Assembly (NCBI RefSeq): GCF_034424545.1
Contig: NZ_CP139970.1
Coordinates: 3,162,001 to 3,226,000, forward strand
Direction: 5' to 3'
DNA: 64,000 bases
DNA from: Trinickia caryophylli
Lineage (GTDB): Bacteria; Pseudomonadota; Gammaproteobacteria; Burkholderiales; Burkholderiaceae
Within the stretch, counting starts at the first letter, position 1, and the number at the start of each line of letters is the position of its first letter. The notes below the pieces were generated by a model that was not told the DNA's origin, made no database searches, and saw nothing but the letters and a program-made list of their open reading frames with translations. This document shows, piece by piece, positions 36,138 to 45,889 of this stretch. The position numbers and the translations under genes were made by a program.

Positions 36138-36503
36138 TTCTTCGAGTCCTCTCTTCAAATCGAGGCGCAACGGGAGCGTGCGCCCCAGTGCGGGCTTGCC
36201 GGCTCGAGCCGGGAACCGGGCGCGCGCCGCAGCGCGGTTTCGCTCGACGCCGGCACGGCGGCCTAAGCCCCGCCGCGCGCGGTGTCTTCATCGGACCGCG
36301 GCACGGCTACTACTACAATAGCGCGTATGCGGCCGGATACGACCCCTTGATTGACGCAGAGGGAAGGTGCCCGCCGCGTCGCTTTTTGGCAATGCCGGGC
36401 AACACTTTCTTTCAATTTTTCAGCGCTGCGGCTCTCTGCCGCAATCTGCGCAAGGCTTCCGGCGGGATGTCCCGCCGCGGCCGTTTAGCTTCGGAGTCAA
36501 TCG
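36138..36503. other. 366-bp divergent gap between the OmpA-type gene and mrp
   Basis: The gap must hold both promoters. On the plus strand TACAAT (36314-36319) is a possible -10 box for mrp with a long leader. A hairpin near 36460-36477 precedes the mrp ribosome site. I see no gene in it. Confidence 0.45.
36460..36477 (+). promoter_or_regulatory. Hairpin in the mrp leader
   Basis: CGGCGGG-ATGT-CCCGCCG forms a 7-bp stem with a 4-nt loop that ends 14 nt before the GGAG ribosome site of mrp. It could influence translation; no known motif is recognised. Confidence 0.4.
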
Positions 36504-37592
36504 ATGAGCATTGATCGGGCCTTGGTCGACGCCGCGCTCGCGGCCGTCACGGACCCCAACACGGGCCGCCCGTTCGCGGCATCCGGGGGCATCGGCAACG
36601 TCACCCTCGACGGCGCCAGGGTGGCCGTCGAGGTCGTCCTGGGCTATCCCGCCCGGAGCCAATACCCGGCGCTGGCCAAGCCCATCGAGGCGGCGCTCGT
36701 CGCCGTGCCGGGCGTCGAGCACGCGGATGTTTCGTTTCGCCAGTCGATCGTCGCGCATGCGGTGCAGCGCGGCGTCAAGTTGTTGCCCAACGTGAAGAAC
36801 ATCATTGCGGTGGCATCGGGCAAGGGCGGCGTCGGCAAAAGCACGACGGCCGTCAACCTGGCACTCGCGCTCGCGAGCGAGGGCGCCTCCGTCGGCATAC
36901 TCGATGCGGATATCTACGGCCCGTCCATTCCCACGATGCTCGGGATCGCAGGCCGGCCGGAGTCGCCCGACGGCCAGACGATGAATCCGCTCGAAGGCCA
37001 CGGCGTGCAGGCGAACTCGATCGGTTTTCTCGTCGAGCAGGACAACCCGATGGTCTGGCGCGGCCCGATGGTGACTTCGGCGCTCGAGCAGTTGCTGCGG
37101 CAGACGAACTGGCGCGAGCTCGACTATCTCATCGTCGACATGCCGCCCGGCACGGGGGATATACAGCTCACGCTCGCGCAGCGCGTGCCCGTCACGGGGG
37201 CGGTGATCGTCACGACGCCCCAGGACATCGCACTCATCGACGCGAAAAAGGGCCTCAAGATGTTCGAGAAGGTGGGCGTGCCCATCCTCGGGATCGTCGA
37301 GAACATGAGTATTCACATCTGCTCGAACTGCGGTCACGCCGAGCACATCTTCGGCACGGGCGGCGCCGAGCGCATGGCGGCCGAGTACGGGGTCGAACTG
37401 ATCGGCAGCCTGCCGCTCGACATCGCGATCCGCGAGCAGGCCGACAGCGGCCGGCCGACGGTCGCCGCCGAGCCGGCGGGGCGTATCGCCGAGATCTATC
37501 GCGCCATCGCGCGCAAGGTCGCCCTGCACGTCGCCGAGCGGGCACGCGACATGACTTCGCGGTTTCCGAACATCGTCGTGCAAAACACGTGA
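36504..37592 (+). CDS. mrp: Mrp/ApbC iron-sulfur cluster carrier ATPase
   Basis: A 362-residue Mrp/NBP35-family P-loop protein. The N-terminal 90 residues are the MIP18-like (DUF59) domain. Then come the deviant Walker A (ASGKGGVGKSTTAVNLAL), DADIYGPSIPTMLG, and the C-terminal cysteine pair HICSNCGHAEH that bridges a 4Fe-4S cluster in the dimer. It carries and transfers Fe-S clusters to apoproteins. A GGAG ribosome site is 8 nt before the ATG. metG and mrp are neighbours in many beta-proteobacteria. Confidence 0.93.
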   Translation: MSIDRALVDAALAAVTDPNTGRPFAASGGIGNVTLDGARVAVEVVLGYPARSQYPALAKPIEAALVAVPGVEHADVSFRQSIVAHAVQRGVKLLPNVKNIIAVASGKGGVGKSTTAVNLALALASEGASVGILDADIYGPSIPTMLGIAGRPESPDGQTMNPLEGHGVQANSIGFLVEQDNPMVWRGPMVTSALEQLLRQTNWRELDYLIVDMPPGTGDIQLTLAQRVPVTGAVIVTTPQDIALIDAKKGLKMFEKVGVPILGIVENMSIHICSNCGHAEHIFGTGGAERMAAEYGVELIGSLPLDIAIREQADSGRPTVAAEPAGRIAEIYRAIARKVALHVAERARDMTSRFPNIVVQNT

Positions 37593-37725
37593 CGGCAGTG
37601 CGCGCCCGCCCCAGGCCGGGCCCGGCCACGCCGTTGCTGCGCGCGGCCCGGAGCGCGGTATCATGTCGCCTTCGCTTGAGTCCGGCACCGGGGGAATCCA
37701 CCGCGGCGGCCGGCATGAGGATCGC

Positions 37726-38277
37726 ATGAGAGAACGAACCGACGGGCGGTGTCTGCAGGCGCTGGGCGTGCTGGCCTGCGTCGGCCTCGTAGGGCTGACG
37801 GGCGCGACGCTCGGCGGATGTGCCGCCTTTCTCGGCCCGCACGAAAAACGCGCCACCGCGCAGTTGCTTCCGACCGTGGCCAATACGGCGCGCGGCTCCG
37901 TCACGTTCATCGAGCGCTCGGATGGCGTACAGGTGACGTATAACCTGATCGGCCTGCCGCCGATGAGCGACCACGCGCTGCAGGTGCACGAGCGCGGCGA
38001 TTGCAACGCGGCGGACGGCTCCAGCGCGGGCGCGGTATTTGCGCCCGGCGCGTCGCGGCGCCGGGGCGGCGGTCGTCTCGAGGGCGATCTCGGCAACATT
38101 CATGCGGACGCGACGGGCGTTGCAACCGGCTTTATCGTCGCACCCGACGTCTCGCTCGACGGCGTACGATCGGTGGCCGGGCGCTCGGTGGTCATTCATC
38201 GCGAGCCGGGAGACCCCGCCTTTCCCGACCATGGCGTCGGTGCGGCGCTCGCATGCGGCACGATACGCGCCCAGTGA
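37726..38277 (+). CDS. SodC-like lipoprotein with degenerate metal sites
   Basis: A 183-residue protein with a lipobox LGGC (Cys32) and the Cu/Zn superoxide dismutase fold. The family cysteines (Cys93, Cys177 in ALACGTI) are kept. Aligning by eye with bovine SOD1, the copper ligands His46 and His118 survive (QVHE His88, VIHRE His158), but His44 is Gln86, the bridging His61 is Val104 (AGAVFAP), and zinc ligands His69 and His78 are Arg and Leu; Asp121 remains. Normal dismutase activity is therefore doubtful. GAGGA precedes the ATG. TATCAT at 37659-37664 is a possible -10 box. Confidence 0.8.
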   Translation: MRERTDGRCLQALGVLACVGLVGLTGATLGGCAAFLGPHEKRATAQLLPTVANTARGSVTFIERSDGVQVTYNLIGLPPMSDHALQVHERGDCNAADGSSAGAVFAPGASRRRGGGRLEGDLGNIHADATGVATGFIVAPDVSLDGVRSVAGRSVVIHREPGDPAFPDHGVGAALACGTIRAQ

Positions 38278-38351
38278 ACGGGCCGAGGCAGCGTGAAATG
38301 CGGTGTCGCGGCTCGTCATCCAATGCAGGCAGTGAATCTTAACGTCTCTTT

Positions 38352-38921
38352 ATGACAATCAAATCCGACAAGTGGATTCGGCGCATGGCCGATGAGCACA
38401 AGATGATCGAGCCGTTCGTGGCCGATCAGGTCCGCACGGCCGCGGACGGCCGCAAGATCGTGAGCTTCGGCACGTCGAGCTACGGGTACGACATTCGCTG
38501 TGCGGACGAATTCAAGATCTTCACGAACATCAATTCGACGATCGTCGATCCGAAGAACTTCGACGAAAAGTCGTTCGTGGATTTCAAGGGCGATGTCTGT
38601 ATCATTCCGCCGAATTCGTTCGCGCTCGCGCGCACGGTCGAGTACTTCCGCATTCCGCGCAACGTGCTGACGGTCTGCCTGGGCAAGTCCACCTATGCGC
38701 GCTGCGGCATCATCGTCAACGTGACGCCGTTCGAGCCGGAATGGGAGGGTTATGTGACGCTCGAGTTCTCGAACACGACGCCTTTGCCGGCGAAGATCTA
38801 CGCGAACGAAGGCGTGGCGCAAGTGCTCTTCTTCGAGAGCGACGAAGTCTGCGACGTGTCGTATGCCGATCGCGGCGGCAAGTATCAGGGGCAGCACGGC
38901 GTCACGCTGCCGAAGACCTGA
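38352..38921 (+). CDS. dcd: dCTP deaminase
   Basis: A 189-residue trimeric enzyme converting dCTP to dUTP, the main source of dUMP for thymidylate. It starts [16 protein letters not shown]. The catalytic region has [21 protein letters not shown], and the substrate loop is [18 protein letters not shown]. Length and sequence fit the proteobacterial mono-functional type, which makes dUTP rather than dUMP. No clear ribosome site precedes the ATG (AACGTCTCTTT), so the start is chosen by homology. Confidence 0.95.
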   Translation: MTIKSDKWIRRMADEHKMIEPFVADQVRTAADGRKIVSFGTSSYGYDIRCADEFKIFTNINSTIVDPKNFDEKSFVDFKGDVCIIPPNSFALARTVEYFRIPRNVLTVCLGKSTYARCGIIVNVTPFEPEWEGYVTLEFSNTTPLPAKIYANEGVAQVLFFESDEVCDVSYADRGGKYQGQHGVTLPKT

Positions 38922-39032
38922 CGTCGTCATACGGTTGACGCCGATTCGAGAAGAGAATGAGAGGTTTCGAGCGACCGCTCGGCACGGATTGAGATTCCGG
39001 GCCCGGCGGTCCTTGTTTTTGGAGAATCGTCC

Positions 39033-41312
39033 ATGAAGTTTCGTTTCCCCGTCGTCATCATCGACGAAGACTTTCGCTCCGAGAACATCTCGGGTTCCGG
39101 CATCCGGGCGCTTGCCGAGGCGATCCAGGGGGAGGGGGTGGAGGTGCTCGGCCTGACGAGCTACGGGGACCTCACCTCGTTCGCGCAGCAGTCGAGCCGC
39201 GCGTCGTGCTTTATCCTGTCGCTGGACGACGACGAGCTGATGCTCGGTGAGACGGGCCCCGACGGCGAGCTACCCGAACTCGCCACGGCGATCCTCGAAT
39301 TGCGTGCGTTCGTGACCGAAGTCCGCCGCCGCAATGCCGACATTCCGATCTTTCTCTACGGCGAGACGCGGACGTCGCGCCATTTGCCGAACGACATCCT
39401 GCGCGAGCTGCATGGGTTCATCCACATGTTCGAGGACACGCCCGAGTTCGTCGCGCGCCATATCGTGCGCGAAGCGAAGGTCTATCTCGATTCGCTCGCG
39501 CCCCCGTTCTTCAAGGAGCTCGTCAAGTACGCCGACGAAGGCTCGTACTCGTGGCACTGCCCGGGCCATTCCGGCGGCGTGGCGTTTCTGAAGAGCCCGC
39601 TCGGCCAGATGTTCCACCAGTTCTTCGGCGAGAACATGCTGCGCGCCGACGTGTGCAACGCCGTGGACGAGCTCGGCCAACTGCTCGACCATATCGGCCC
39701 GGTGGCTGCCTCCGAGCGCAACGCCGCGCGCATCTTCAGCGCCGATCATCTCTTTTTCGTCACCAACGGGACGTCGACCTCGAACAAGATCGTCTGGCAT
39801 GCCACCGTGGCGCCGGGCGATATCGTTGTCGTCGATCGCAACTGCCACAAGTCGATCCTGCATGCGATCACGATGACGGGCGCGATTCCCGTGTTTCTCA
39901 CGCCCACTCGCAACAACTTCGGCATCATCGGCCCGATCCCGCTCGACGAGTTTCGTCCCGAGAACATTCGCAAGAAAATCGAGGCGAACCCGTTCGCGCG
40001 CGAAGCGCTGCAGAAGAACCCGAACCTCAAGCCGCGCATTCTGACGATCACGCAGAGCACGTATGACGGCGTGGTCTACAACGTCGAGATGATCAAGGAT
40101 CTGCTCGGCGATTTCCTCGATACGCTGCATTTCGACGAGGCCTGGCTGCCGCACGCCGAATTCCATCCGTTTTACCAGGACATGCATGCGATCGGCGCGG
40201 GCCGCCCGCGCACCGGCGCGCTCGTGTTCGCGACGCATTCGACGCACAAGCTGCTTGCCGGAATCTCGCAGGCATCGCAGATCGTCGTGCAGGATTCGGT
40301 GGACGGGGTGTTCGACCGCCATCGCTTCAACGAGGCGTACCTCATGCATACGTCCACGAGCCCGCAGTACGCGATCATTGCGTCGTGCGACGTCGCGGCC
40401 GCGATGATGGAGCCGCCGGGCGGCACGGCGCTCGTCGAGGAATCGATCGCCGAGGCGCTCGATTTCCGCCGCGCGATGCGCAAGGTGGACGCGGAGTACG
40501 GCGAAGACTGGTTCTTCCAGGTCTGGGGGCCGGAGGCCCTCGCCGACGAAGGCATCGGTTCGCGCGAGGACTGGGTGCTGCGTGCGAACGACCCGTGGCA
40601 CGGCTTCGGCCCGCTCGCCGAGGGCTTCAACATGCTCGATCCGATCAAGGCGACGATCGTCACGCCAGGGCTCGACCTTGCGGGCGACTTCGCCGAGACG
40701 GGTATTCCCGCAGCGATCGTCACGAAGTATCTGGCCGAGCACGGCATCATCGTCGAGAAGACGGGCCTCTACTCCTTCTTCATCATGTTCACGATCGGCA
40801 TTACGAAGGGCCGCTGGAACTCGATGGTGACGGAGCTGCAGCAGTTCAAGGACGATTACGACAGCAACCAGCCGCTTTGGCGCGTCCTGCCCGAGTTCGT
40901 GGCGCAGCATCCGGCCTACGAGCGCATGGGCCTGCGCGATCTGTGCCAGGCGATTCACAGCGTTTATCGCGCGAACGACATCGCACGGCTCACGACCGAG
41001 ATGTACCTCTCGAACATGGAGCCGGCCATGAAGCCGTCGGACGCATTTGCCAAGCTCGCCCACCGCGAGATCGACCGGGTGCCGATCGACGAACTCGAAG
41101 GCCGTGTGACGAGCATTCTGCTCACGCCATATCCCCCCGGCATCCCCCTCCTGATTCCGGGCGAGCGCTTCAACAAGACGATCGTCAATTATCTGAAGTT
41201 CGCGCGCGAGTTCAACGAGCGCTTCCCGGGCTTCTCGACGGACATTCACGGACTCGTGGCCGAACCGGTCAACGGGCGCGTCGAATACTTCGTCGATTGC
41301 GTGCGCGGCTGA
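39033..41312 (+). CDS. Ornithine/lysine/arginine decarboxylase (large PLP type)
   Basis: A 759-residue PLP decarboxylase of the ornithine/lysine/arginine group. It has an N-terminal receiver-like wing domain (residues 1-125), a PLP-binding core with DEAWLPHAEFHPFY and the Schiff-base lysine in ATHSTHKLL (Lys406), and a C-terminal domain ending EYFVDCVRG. The family makes polyamines or cadaverine/agmatine and raises cytoplasmic pH. Which amino acid is used cannot be read with confidence. A TGGAGAA ribosome site precedes the ATG. The LprI-like gene begins 2 bp after the stop. Confidence 0.92.
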   Translation: MKFRFPVVIIDEDFRSENISGSGIRALAEAIQGEGVEVLGLTSYGDLTSFAQQSSRASCFILSLDDDELMLGETGPDGELPELATAILELRAFVTEVRRRNADIPIFLYGETRTSRHLPNDILRELHGFIHMFEDTPEFVARHIVREAKVYLDSLAPPFFKELVKYADEGSYSWHCPGHSGGVAFLKSPLGQMFHQFFGENMLRADVCNAVDELGQLLDHIGPVAASERNAARIFSADHLFFVTNGTSTSNKIVWHATVAPGDIVVVDRNCHKSILHAITMTGAIPVFLTPTRNNFGIIGPIPLDEFRPENIRKKIEANPFAREALQKNPNLKPRILTITQSTYDGVVYNVEMIKDLLGDFLDTLHFDEAWLPHAEFHPFYQDMHAIGAGRPRTGALVFATHSTHKLLAGISQASQIVVQDSVDGVFDRHRFNEAYLMHTSTSPQYAIIASCDVAAAMMEPPGGTALVEESIAEALDFRRAMRKVDAEYGEDWFFQVWGPEALADEGIGSREDWVLRANDPWHGFGPLAEGFNMLDPIKATIVTPGLDLAGDFAETGIPAAIVTKYLAEHGIIVEKTGLYSFFIMFTIGITKGRWNSMVTELQQFKDDYDSNQPLWRVLPEFVAQHPAYERMGLRDLCQAIHSVYRANDIARLTTEMYLSNMEPAMKPSDAFAKLAHREIDRVPIDELEGRVTSILLTPYPPGIPLLIPGERFNKTIVNYLKFAREFNERFPGFSTDIHGLVAEPVNGRVEYFVDCVRG

Positions 41313-41314
41313 CC

Positions 41315-42130
41315 ATGAGCGGCACCGCGAAGACTCTGCGCCGTATCTGGCTCGCGCTGAGCCTGGTGGCGGGTGTCGCGGGGTGCCTGGCGCTGCCCGG
41401 GGCGGCGCGGGCCGAAGCGGCACCCGCGGATCCGATCGACACGGCGATGCGCGCCTGCCTCGCGCGGGCCGATCGTTCGTCGCCGGCGGGGCAGGCGCAA
41501 TGCATGAATGCCGCACGCGAATCGTGGAGCGGCGCGATCGACGCGGCCTATCGGGCGCTGATGACCAACGCGCCGATGACGGTCAGGCGTGCGTGGCAGG
41601 CGAGCCAGCGGCGCTGGCTCGAATGGCGTCAGGACGAGGCCGCGCTTGTCAAAGCGGTGTTCCAGACGACGCACGGTTCCGCCTATCAGATCACCGAGGC
41701 AAACGTGCTGCTGCAGCCGGTGCGCGATCGCGCGCTGCAACTGCGGCGCGTGGCGGCTCTCTATGAGCCGAAGGCGGCGCCGGTCGCCACGGCGAGCGCC
41801 GCGGGGGCCGGTGCATCCGAGGCGTCCTTTGGCGCGAGCGAGGCGGCATCGGTTTCATCGGCGGCCACGGCCGTGCGTTCCGCGCGATTACGGCCGTGCA
41901 CGGTCGATGCAGCCTGCGAGCACGCGCAGTTCGACCTGAACCGGTACGCGCGCAAGCTGCGAGCGAAGCTGCCGATGCGTTCGCGCGTGACGCTGGCGCA
42001 TGCGCAGCGCGCTTGGCGCAGTTACTTCAATGCCACCTCGGGGCTGGGTTCCGAAGCCGATCGCGTCGACCTGATCGGCGCGCGGCTGGCGACGCTCAAG
42101 CGTTTGTCGGAGACGGCCGGCAATGATTGA
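41315..42130 (+). CDS. LprI/DUF1311-like exported protein
   Basis: A 271-residue exported protein. The N-terminus (IWLALSLVAGVAGCLALPGAARA) could be cut by signal peptidase I after ARA or be lipidated at the VAGC cysteine (residue 24). Two DUF1311 (LprI-like) segments follow: residues about 45-150 (ACLARADRSSPAGQAQCM, WLEWRQDEAAL) and about 190-265 (CTVDAACEHAQFDLNRY, AQRAWRSYFNA), joined by an Ala-Ser linker. Some LprI proteins inhibit lysozyme; that role is not shown here. It starts 2 bp after the decarboxylase stop, so it is co-transcribed with it. Confidence 0.75.
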   Translation: MSGTAKTLRRIWLALSLVAGVAGCLALPGAARAEAAPADPIDTAMRACLARADRSSPAGQAQCMNAARESWSGAIDAAYRALMTNAPMTVRRAWQASQRRWLEWRQDEAALVKAVFQTTHGSAYQITEANVLLQPVRDRALQLRRVAALYEPKAAPVATASAAGAGASEASFGASEAASVSSAATAVRSARLRPCTVDAACEHAQFDLNRYARKLRAKLPMRSRVTLAHAQRAWRSYFNATSGLGSEADRVDLIGARLATLKRLSETAGND

Positions 42131-42250
42131 AACCGGTTGGTGACGTGCCGGCGAGGACCTACCCGGCCGGGGCAGCGCATCGAACAGAACGCCGCCGCCG
42201 CATGCACGGAACCGCTTTGCCCGTTCGGTCCGCCGTGAACTCGCCCTGGC

Positions 42251-42272
42251 GTCGAGCGCGGGTCGAGCGCGG
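42251..42272. repeat. 11-bp direct repeat
   Basis: GTCGAGCGCGG occurs twice in tandem in the 170-bp gap between the convergent LprI-like and NTF2-like genes. Nothing else is seen in the gap. Confidence 0.5.
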
Positions 42273-42300
42273 TAGGCCGCGCGGCCGTGAGTGTGCAGCC

Positions 42301-42771
42301 TTACCGGCTGGCTCGATACGCTTCGAGGCCCTTGCGGGCCTGCGCGCGGATCGCGCGTTGCACGAAAGGCGTCCAGCCGAGCACGACCCCCTTCATCCCG
42401 AGTGCCTGCCGTGTCCAGCGCCATAGATCGAAGCTGTCGCGATGCTCGACGATGAGCCCGCCGCGAAACACAAAGCGCGCATCGATCCGGTTGGTCACCA
42501 TGCGGCCGGTCTGGCGGAACCGGTAGCGCGCGATCCACTGCGCGCCGCCGCTCTCGTCGTTCGCGTGAACCTCGCCGAACGTCAGCGAAAACTCCTGCGC
42601 ACGCTCGAGCAGCATGCGCCACATGTCGCCCACCGCCTCGCCGCGCAGTTCGCCGAACGCCGGATCGCTGAAGACGACGTCGCGAGCGTAGCAGGCCAGC
42701 ATCGCTTCGATGTCGCGCCGCCCAAAGGCCTCGTAAAAGCGCCGGATCGACTCGGTGTTGGACTGGCTCAC
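42301..42771 (-). CDS. NTF2-like / SnoaL-like protein
   Basis: A 156-residue cone-fold protein of the SnoaL/NTF2 type: an N-terminal helix with [20 protein letters not shown], then [18 protein letters not shown], and beta-strands with [20 protein letters not shown]. This fold includes isomerases, cyclases and binding proteins, and the ligand cannot be predicted. The start overlaps the argH stop by 4 bp, so it is translated from the argH mRNA. Confidence 0.8.
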   Translation of the reverse strand: MSQSNTESIRRFYEAFGRRDIEAMLACYARDVVFSDPAFGELRGEAVGDMWRMLLERAQEFSLTFGEVHANDESGGAQWIARYRFRQTGRMVTNRIDARFVFRGGLIVEHRDSFDLWRWTRQALGMKGVVLGWTPFVQRAIRAQARKGLEAYRASR

Positions 42772-44189
42772 TTGCCGCGCTGCGCTTCGAGCGCCTTGCG
42801 CGCGGCTGTCGCCGCGGCGCGCACCTGATCCGGCGCGGTACCGCCCGGATGATTCCGGCTCGCCACTGAGCCTTCGAGCGTCAGATAGTCGAACACGTCC
42901 TCGCCGATCAAGTGCGCCACCTTCGGCAGCTCGGCACGCATTTCGTCGAGCGAAAGGTCCGCGAGGTCGCAGCCACGATCGACGCAGATCCGAACCGCAT
43001 GCGCCACGGCTTCGTGCGCATCGCGAAACGGCAGGCCACGCTTGACGAGGTAGTCGGCCAGGTCGGTCGCTGTCGAAAAGCCCTGCAGCGCCGCGGCGCG
43101 CATGGCTTCGGGCTTGACGGAGATACCGGTCACCATCTCGGCGAAGATGCGCAGTGTGTCGGCCACCGTATCGACGGTGTCGAAAAGAGGTTCCTTGTCT
43201 TCCTGGTTGTCCTTGTTATAGGCGAGCGGCTGCCCCTTCATCAGCGTGAGCAGCCCCATCAGATGGCCGTTGACGCGCCCCGTCTTGCCGCGCGCAAGCT
43301 CGGGCACGTCGGGGTTCTTTTTCTGCGGCATGATCGACGAGCCCGTGCAGAACCGGTCGGCCAGATCGATGAAACCCACGCGCGGGCTCATCCAGAGCAC
43401 GAGTTCCTCGGAAAAGCGCGAGACGTGCGTCATCACGAGCGCTGCCGCCGCCGCAAACTCGATGGCAAAGTCGCGATCGGACACGGCGTCGAGCGAGTTC
43501 GCGCAGATGCCGTCGAAGCCGAGCGTTTGCGCCACCGCGTGGCGGTCGATCGGATAGCTCGTACCGGCCAGTGCCGCCGCGCCGAGCGGCAGGCGGTTCA
43601 CGCGCGTGCGGCAGTCGCGCATGCGTTCGGCATCGCGGCCGAACATCTCGACATAGGCAAGCAGGTGGTGGCCGAAGGTCACGGGCTGGGCGACCTGCAG
43701 ATGGGTGAAGCCGGGCATGATCGTGCCGGCGTGCTGCTCGGCCAGATCGATGAGCGCCGAGCGCAGATCGCCGATGAGCGTGCCGATGCGGTCGATCTCG
43801 CCGCGCAGCCACAGCCGGATGTCGGTAGCCACCTGATCGTTGCGCGAGCGACCCGTGTGCAGGCGTTTGCCCGCATCGCCGATCAGCGCCGTCAGGCGCG
43901 CCTCGATGTTCAGGTGCACGTCTTCGAGGTCGAGCTGCCAGACGAATTCGCCGCGCTCGATTTCACCCTTGATCTGCGCCATGCCGCGCTCGATCGCCGC
44001 CAGGTCCTCTGCGCCGATGATGTTCTGCGCGGCCAGCATCTTCGCGTGCGCGAGCGAGCCTTCGATGTCGACGAGCGCCATGCGCTTGTCGAAGAAGACC
44101 GACGACGTATAGCGCTTGACGAGCTCGGACATCGGCTCGGAGAAGCGAGCCGACCAGGCTTCGCCTTTTTTGTGCAGTTGGGACGTCAT
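42768..44189 (-). CDS. argH: Argininosuccinate lyase
   Basis: A 473-residue enzyme that splits argininosuccinate into arginine and fumarate, the last step of arginine synthesis. It begins [19 protein letters not shown], and the fumarase/lyase signature [16 protein letters not shown] contains the mobile catalytic serine loop. [13 protein letters not shown] and [13 protein letters not shown] hold further active-site residues. The open frame extends far upstream, but only this part is ArgH. The NTF2-like gene follows with a 4-bp overlap. Confidence 0.96.
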   Translation of the reverse strand: MTSQLHKKGEAWSARFSEPMSELVKRYTSSVFFDKRMALVDIEGSLAHAKMLAAQNIIGAEDLAAIERGMAQIKGEIERGEFVWQLDLEDVHLNIEARLTALIGDAGKRLHTGRSRNDQVATDIRLWLRGEIDRIGTLIGDLRSALIDLAEQHAGTIMPGFTHLQVAQPVTFGHHLLAYVEMFGRDAERMRDCRTRVNRLPLGAAALAGTSYPIDRHAVAQTLGFDGICANSLDAVSDRDFAIEFAAAAALVMTHVSRFSEELVLWMSPRVGFIDLADRFCTGSSIMPQKKNPDVPELARGKTGRVNGHLMGLLTLMKGQPLAYNKDNQEDKEPLFDTVDTVADTLRIFAEMVTGISVKPEAMRAAALQGFSTATDLADYLVKRGLPFRDAHEAVAHAVRICVDRGCDLADLSLDEMRAELPKVAHLIGEDVFDYLTLEGSVASRNHPGGTAPDQVRAAATAARKALEAQRGK

Positions 44190-44245
44190 GGTGATGGGCC
44201 GTGAAGTGTGGATCGAGGCGGCGGCGCGGCGCGCCAAAGCGCATG

Positions 44246-44251
44246 ATTTTA
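44246..44251 (-). promoter_or_regulatory. Candidate -10 box of argH
   Basis: TAAAAT in the context GATGCTAAAATCATGC, 57 bp upstream of the argH ATG. The -35 position is not convincing. Confidence 0.45.
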
Positions 44252-44291
44252 GCATCGGGCCGGCACGGGGCCGCCGTCCCGCCCCGTCCGC

Positions 44292-44327
44292 CCGCCATTG
44301 CCGCCATTGCCGCCATCGCCGCCATCG
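44292..44327. repeat. 9-bp tandem repeat, four units
   Basis: CCGCCATTG twice, then CCGCCATCG twice, in the 215-bp gap between argH and the anti-sigma gene. In one frame it reads as an Ala-Met run, which explains a spurious long frame upstream of argH. Confidence 0.7.
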
Positions 44328-44404
44328 CCGCAGAATAGCAGCCGCGGATGACCCGAGGCCGCCTGCGGCTCGGCCGCTCGGTCTGCGGTACCCGTTGGCG
44401 GCCG

Positions 44405-45235
44405 CTACGCCGTTGCCATCAGCTTGCCTGCGCAGACGACAGGGCCGCTCGGGCCGTTCGCGTCGGGCGAGCCGCCCGGCGGCTCGATGGACACGGCCAA
44501 CCGCGTGAAGCCCTTCATCGCGTGTACTTTCATCGCCACCGTCTTGCCTGCCGGCAGCATGCCGAGCGACACGGGCCGCCCATGCTCGGGAATGCCCCAG
44601 AGCTGTTCCGATTTGCCGGGCGGAGGGGCGTCGCCGCCGCTCATGCGGTGCACGCTCATCATCGCGCTCTTGTCGTCCCACATGACGAAGACCATCGTCT
44701 TGCTCGTCTTCACGTCGGCCAGGGCCGCAACGTAGGCGACGCGCTCGATCAGCGGGCCGCCCGCGCGCGGGGCGGATTCGGGCGATACGGTCGTCGATGC
44801 CACCGGTGCCTCCGGTGCTCCCGGCGCGAACGGCCGCAGGATCGCCGCGAGCGCAACGGCGGCGGCCAGGGCCGCGCCGGTTGCCGCGATCGACCAGCCG
44901 CGCCAGAACGCCAGACTCTCGAACCAGCGCGTGCGGGCGCCGGCTGCCCGGCGTCGTGCCGCCAGGGCGTCCGCAGCCGGTGCCTGGGCGGGTGCTTGCC
45001 GGCCGAGTGCGAGCCGGCGCGCGAGCGCGTCCCATACCTCGGCGGGCGGCTCGACCGGCGGCGCGAGTTCCGGCAGCGCGCTCAGGCGTTGCTGCCACGC
45101 GTCGATCGAGGCGCGAATGGCAGGCTCCCGGCTGGCGAGCTGCTCGAAGCGGCGCCGCGCGCCGCCGCGCATCACGCCGAGCGCATACTCCGCGGCCAGC
45201 CGCTCGATCAGTTCGGGATACCGGTGCAACCGCAT
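44405..45235 (-). CDS. RskA-type anti-sigma factor
   Basis: A 276-residue single-pass membrane protein. The N-terminal cytoplasmic part (residues 1-55, [20 protein letters not shown]) is the sigma-binding region of RskA-like anti-sigma factors and lacks the zinc motif of ZAS proteins. A membrane segment follows (about residues 112-132, [20 protein letters not shown]), then the periplasmic RskA domain ([19 protein letters not shown]). It begins 1 bp after the stop of the sigma gene, so it should hold that sigma factor at the membrane until a signal releases it. The signal is unknown. Confidence 0.85.
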   Translation of the reverse strand: MRLHRYPELIERLAAEYALGVMRGGARRRFEQLASREPAIRASIDAWQQRLSALPELAPPVEPPAEVWDALARRLALGRQAPAQAPAADALAARRRAAGARTRWFESLAFWRGWSIAATGAALAAAVALAAILRPFAPGAPEAPVASTTVSPESAPRAGGPLIERVAYVAALADVKTSKTMVFVMWDDKSAMMSVHRMSGGDAPPPGKSEQLWGIPEHGRPVSLGMLPAGKTVAMKVHAMKGFTRLAVSIEPPGGSPDANGPSGPVVCAGKLMATA

Positions 45236-45236
45236 C

Positions 45237-45830
45237 TCACAGGCCTCCCATGCAAGCCTTCAGCTTTTCCAGGCCGCGGCGCACCCACGACTTCACTGTG
45301 CCGAGCGGCACCGAGAGTGTCTGCGCAATCTCGCCGTGGCTCTGGTCGCGCAGATAGGCGAGCGCCACGGCCTGCCGCTGGCTGGCGTCGAGCCGGCCCA
45401 TGCACACCGAGAGCCGGCGCGCCTCTTCGCTGATGAGCGCCGCATCGGCGGGATCGCGCTCGTCGCCCGCCAGCAGCTCGTCGAGCCCGTCCGTCCACTC
45501 GGCCAGCGCAGGCGTGCCGTCAGCCAGCACCGCTTTTTGCCGGCGCAGGTGATCGAGCGCGCGATTGCGCACGATCGCCGTCATCCACGTGAGCGGTGCG
45601 GCAAGGCTTTCGCGGTATTCGCCCGCGTGGCGCCAGATGTTGACGAACGATTCCTGCAAAGCTTCCTCCGCCCATTCGGGCTTCACCAATATACGCAGCG
45701 CGACGCCGAACAGTTTCGCGGCCGTCAGGTCGTAAAGCGCGCGCAAGGCGCGCTCGTCGGCGCGTGCGATGCGCGCGAGCAGCGCCGCGAGGGCGGGTGG
45801 GGTGGAATCGGCAGGATGCGGCGGGCTCAT
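45237..45830 (-). CDS. ECF-type RNA polymerase sigma factor
   Basis: A 197-residue ECF sigma factor. Region 2 is residues about 25-95 (LRALYDLTAAKLFGVALRIL, EEALQESFVNIWRHA, TWMTAIVRNRALDHLRR). Region 4 is about 135-195 (LDASQRQAVALAYLRDQSHG, then the helix-turn-helix TLSVPLGTVKSWVRRGLEKL). It is paired with an RskA-type anti-sigma factor, the SigK/RskA arrangement often linked to oxidative or envelope stress. The start is the ATG at 45828-45830 (MSPPHPADS). Confidence 0.9.
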   Translation of the reverse strand: MSPPHPADSTPPALAALLARIARADERALRALYDLTAAKLFGVALRILVKPEWAEEALQESFVNIWRHAGEYRESLAAPLTWMTAIVRNRALDHLRRQKAVLADGTPALAEWTDGLDELLAGDERDPADAALISEEARRLSVCMGRLDASQRQAVALAYLRDQSHGEIAQTLSVPLGTVKSWVRRGLEKLKACMGGL

Positions 45831-45889
45831 GGGGCGGCGTGGCGTGCCGTCGTCGGGAATGGGCGCTATGTTAGCAGCGGCGGGCGGGC

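Noticed and set aside
44190..45098. N-terminal extension of ArgH with an Ala-Met repeat
   Set aside because: It comes from the 9-bp tandem repeat and the antisense of the anti-sigma gene; ArgH homology starts at 44189.
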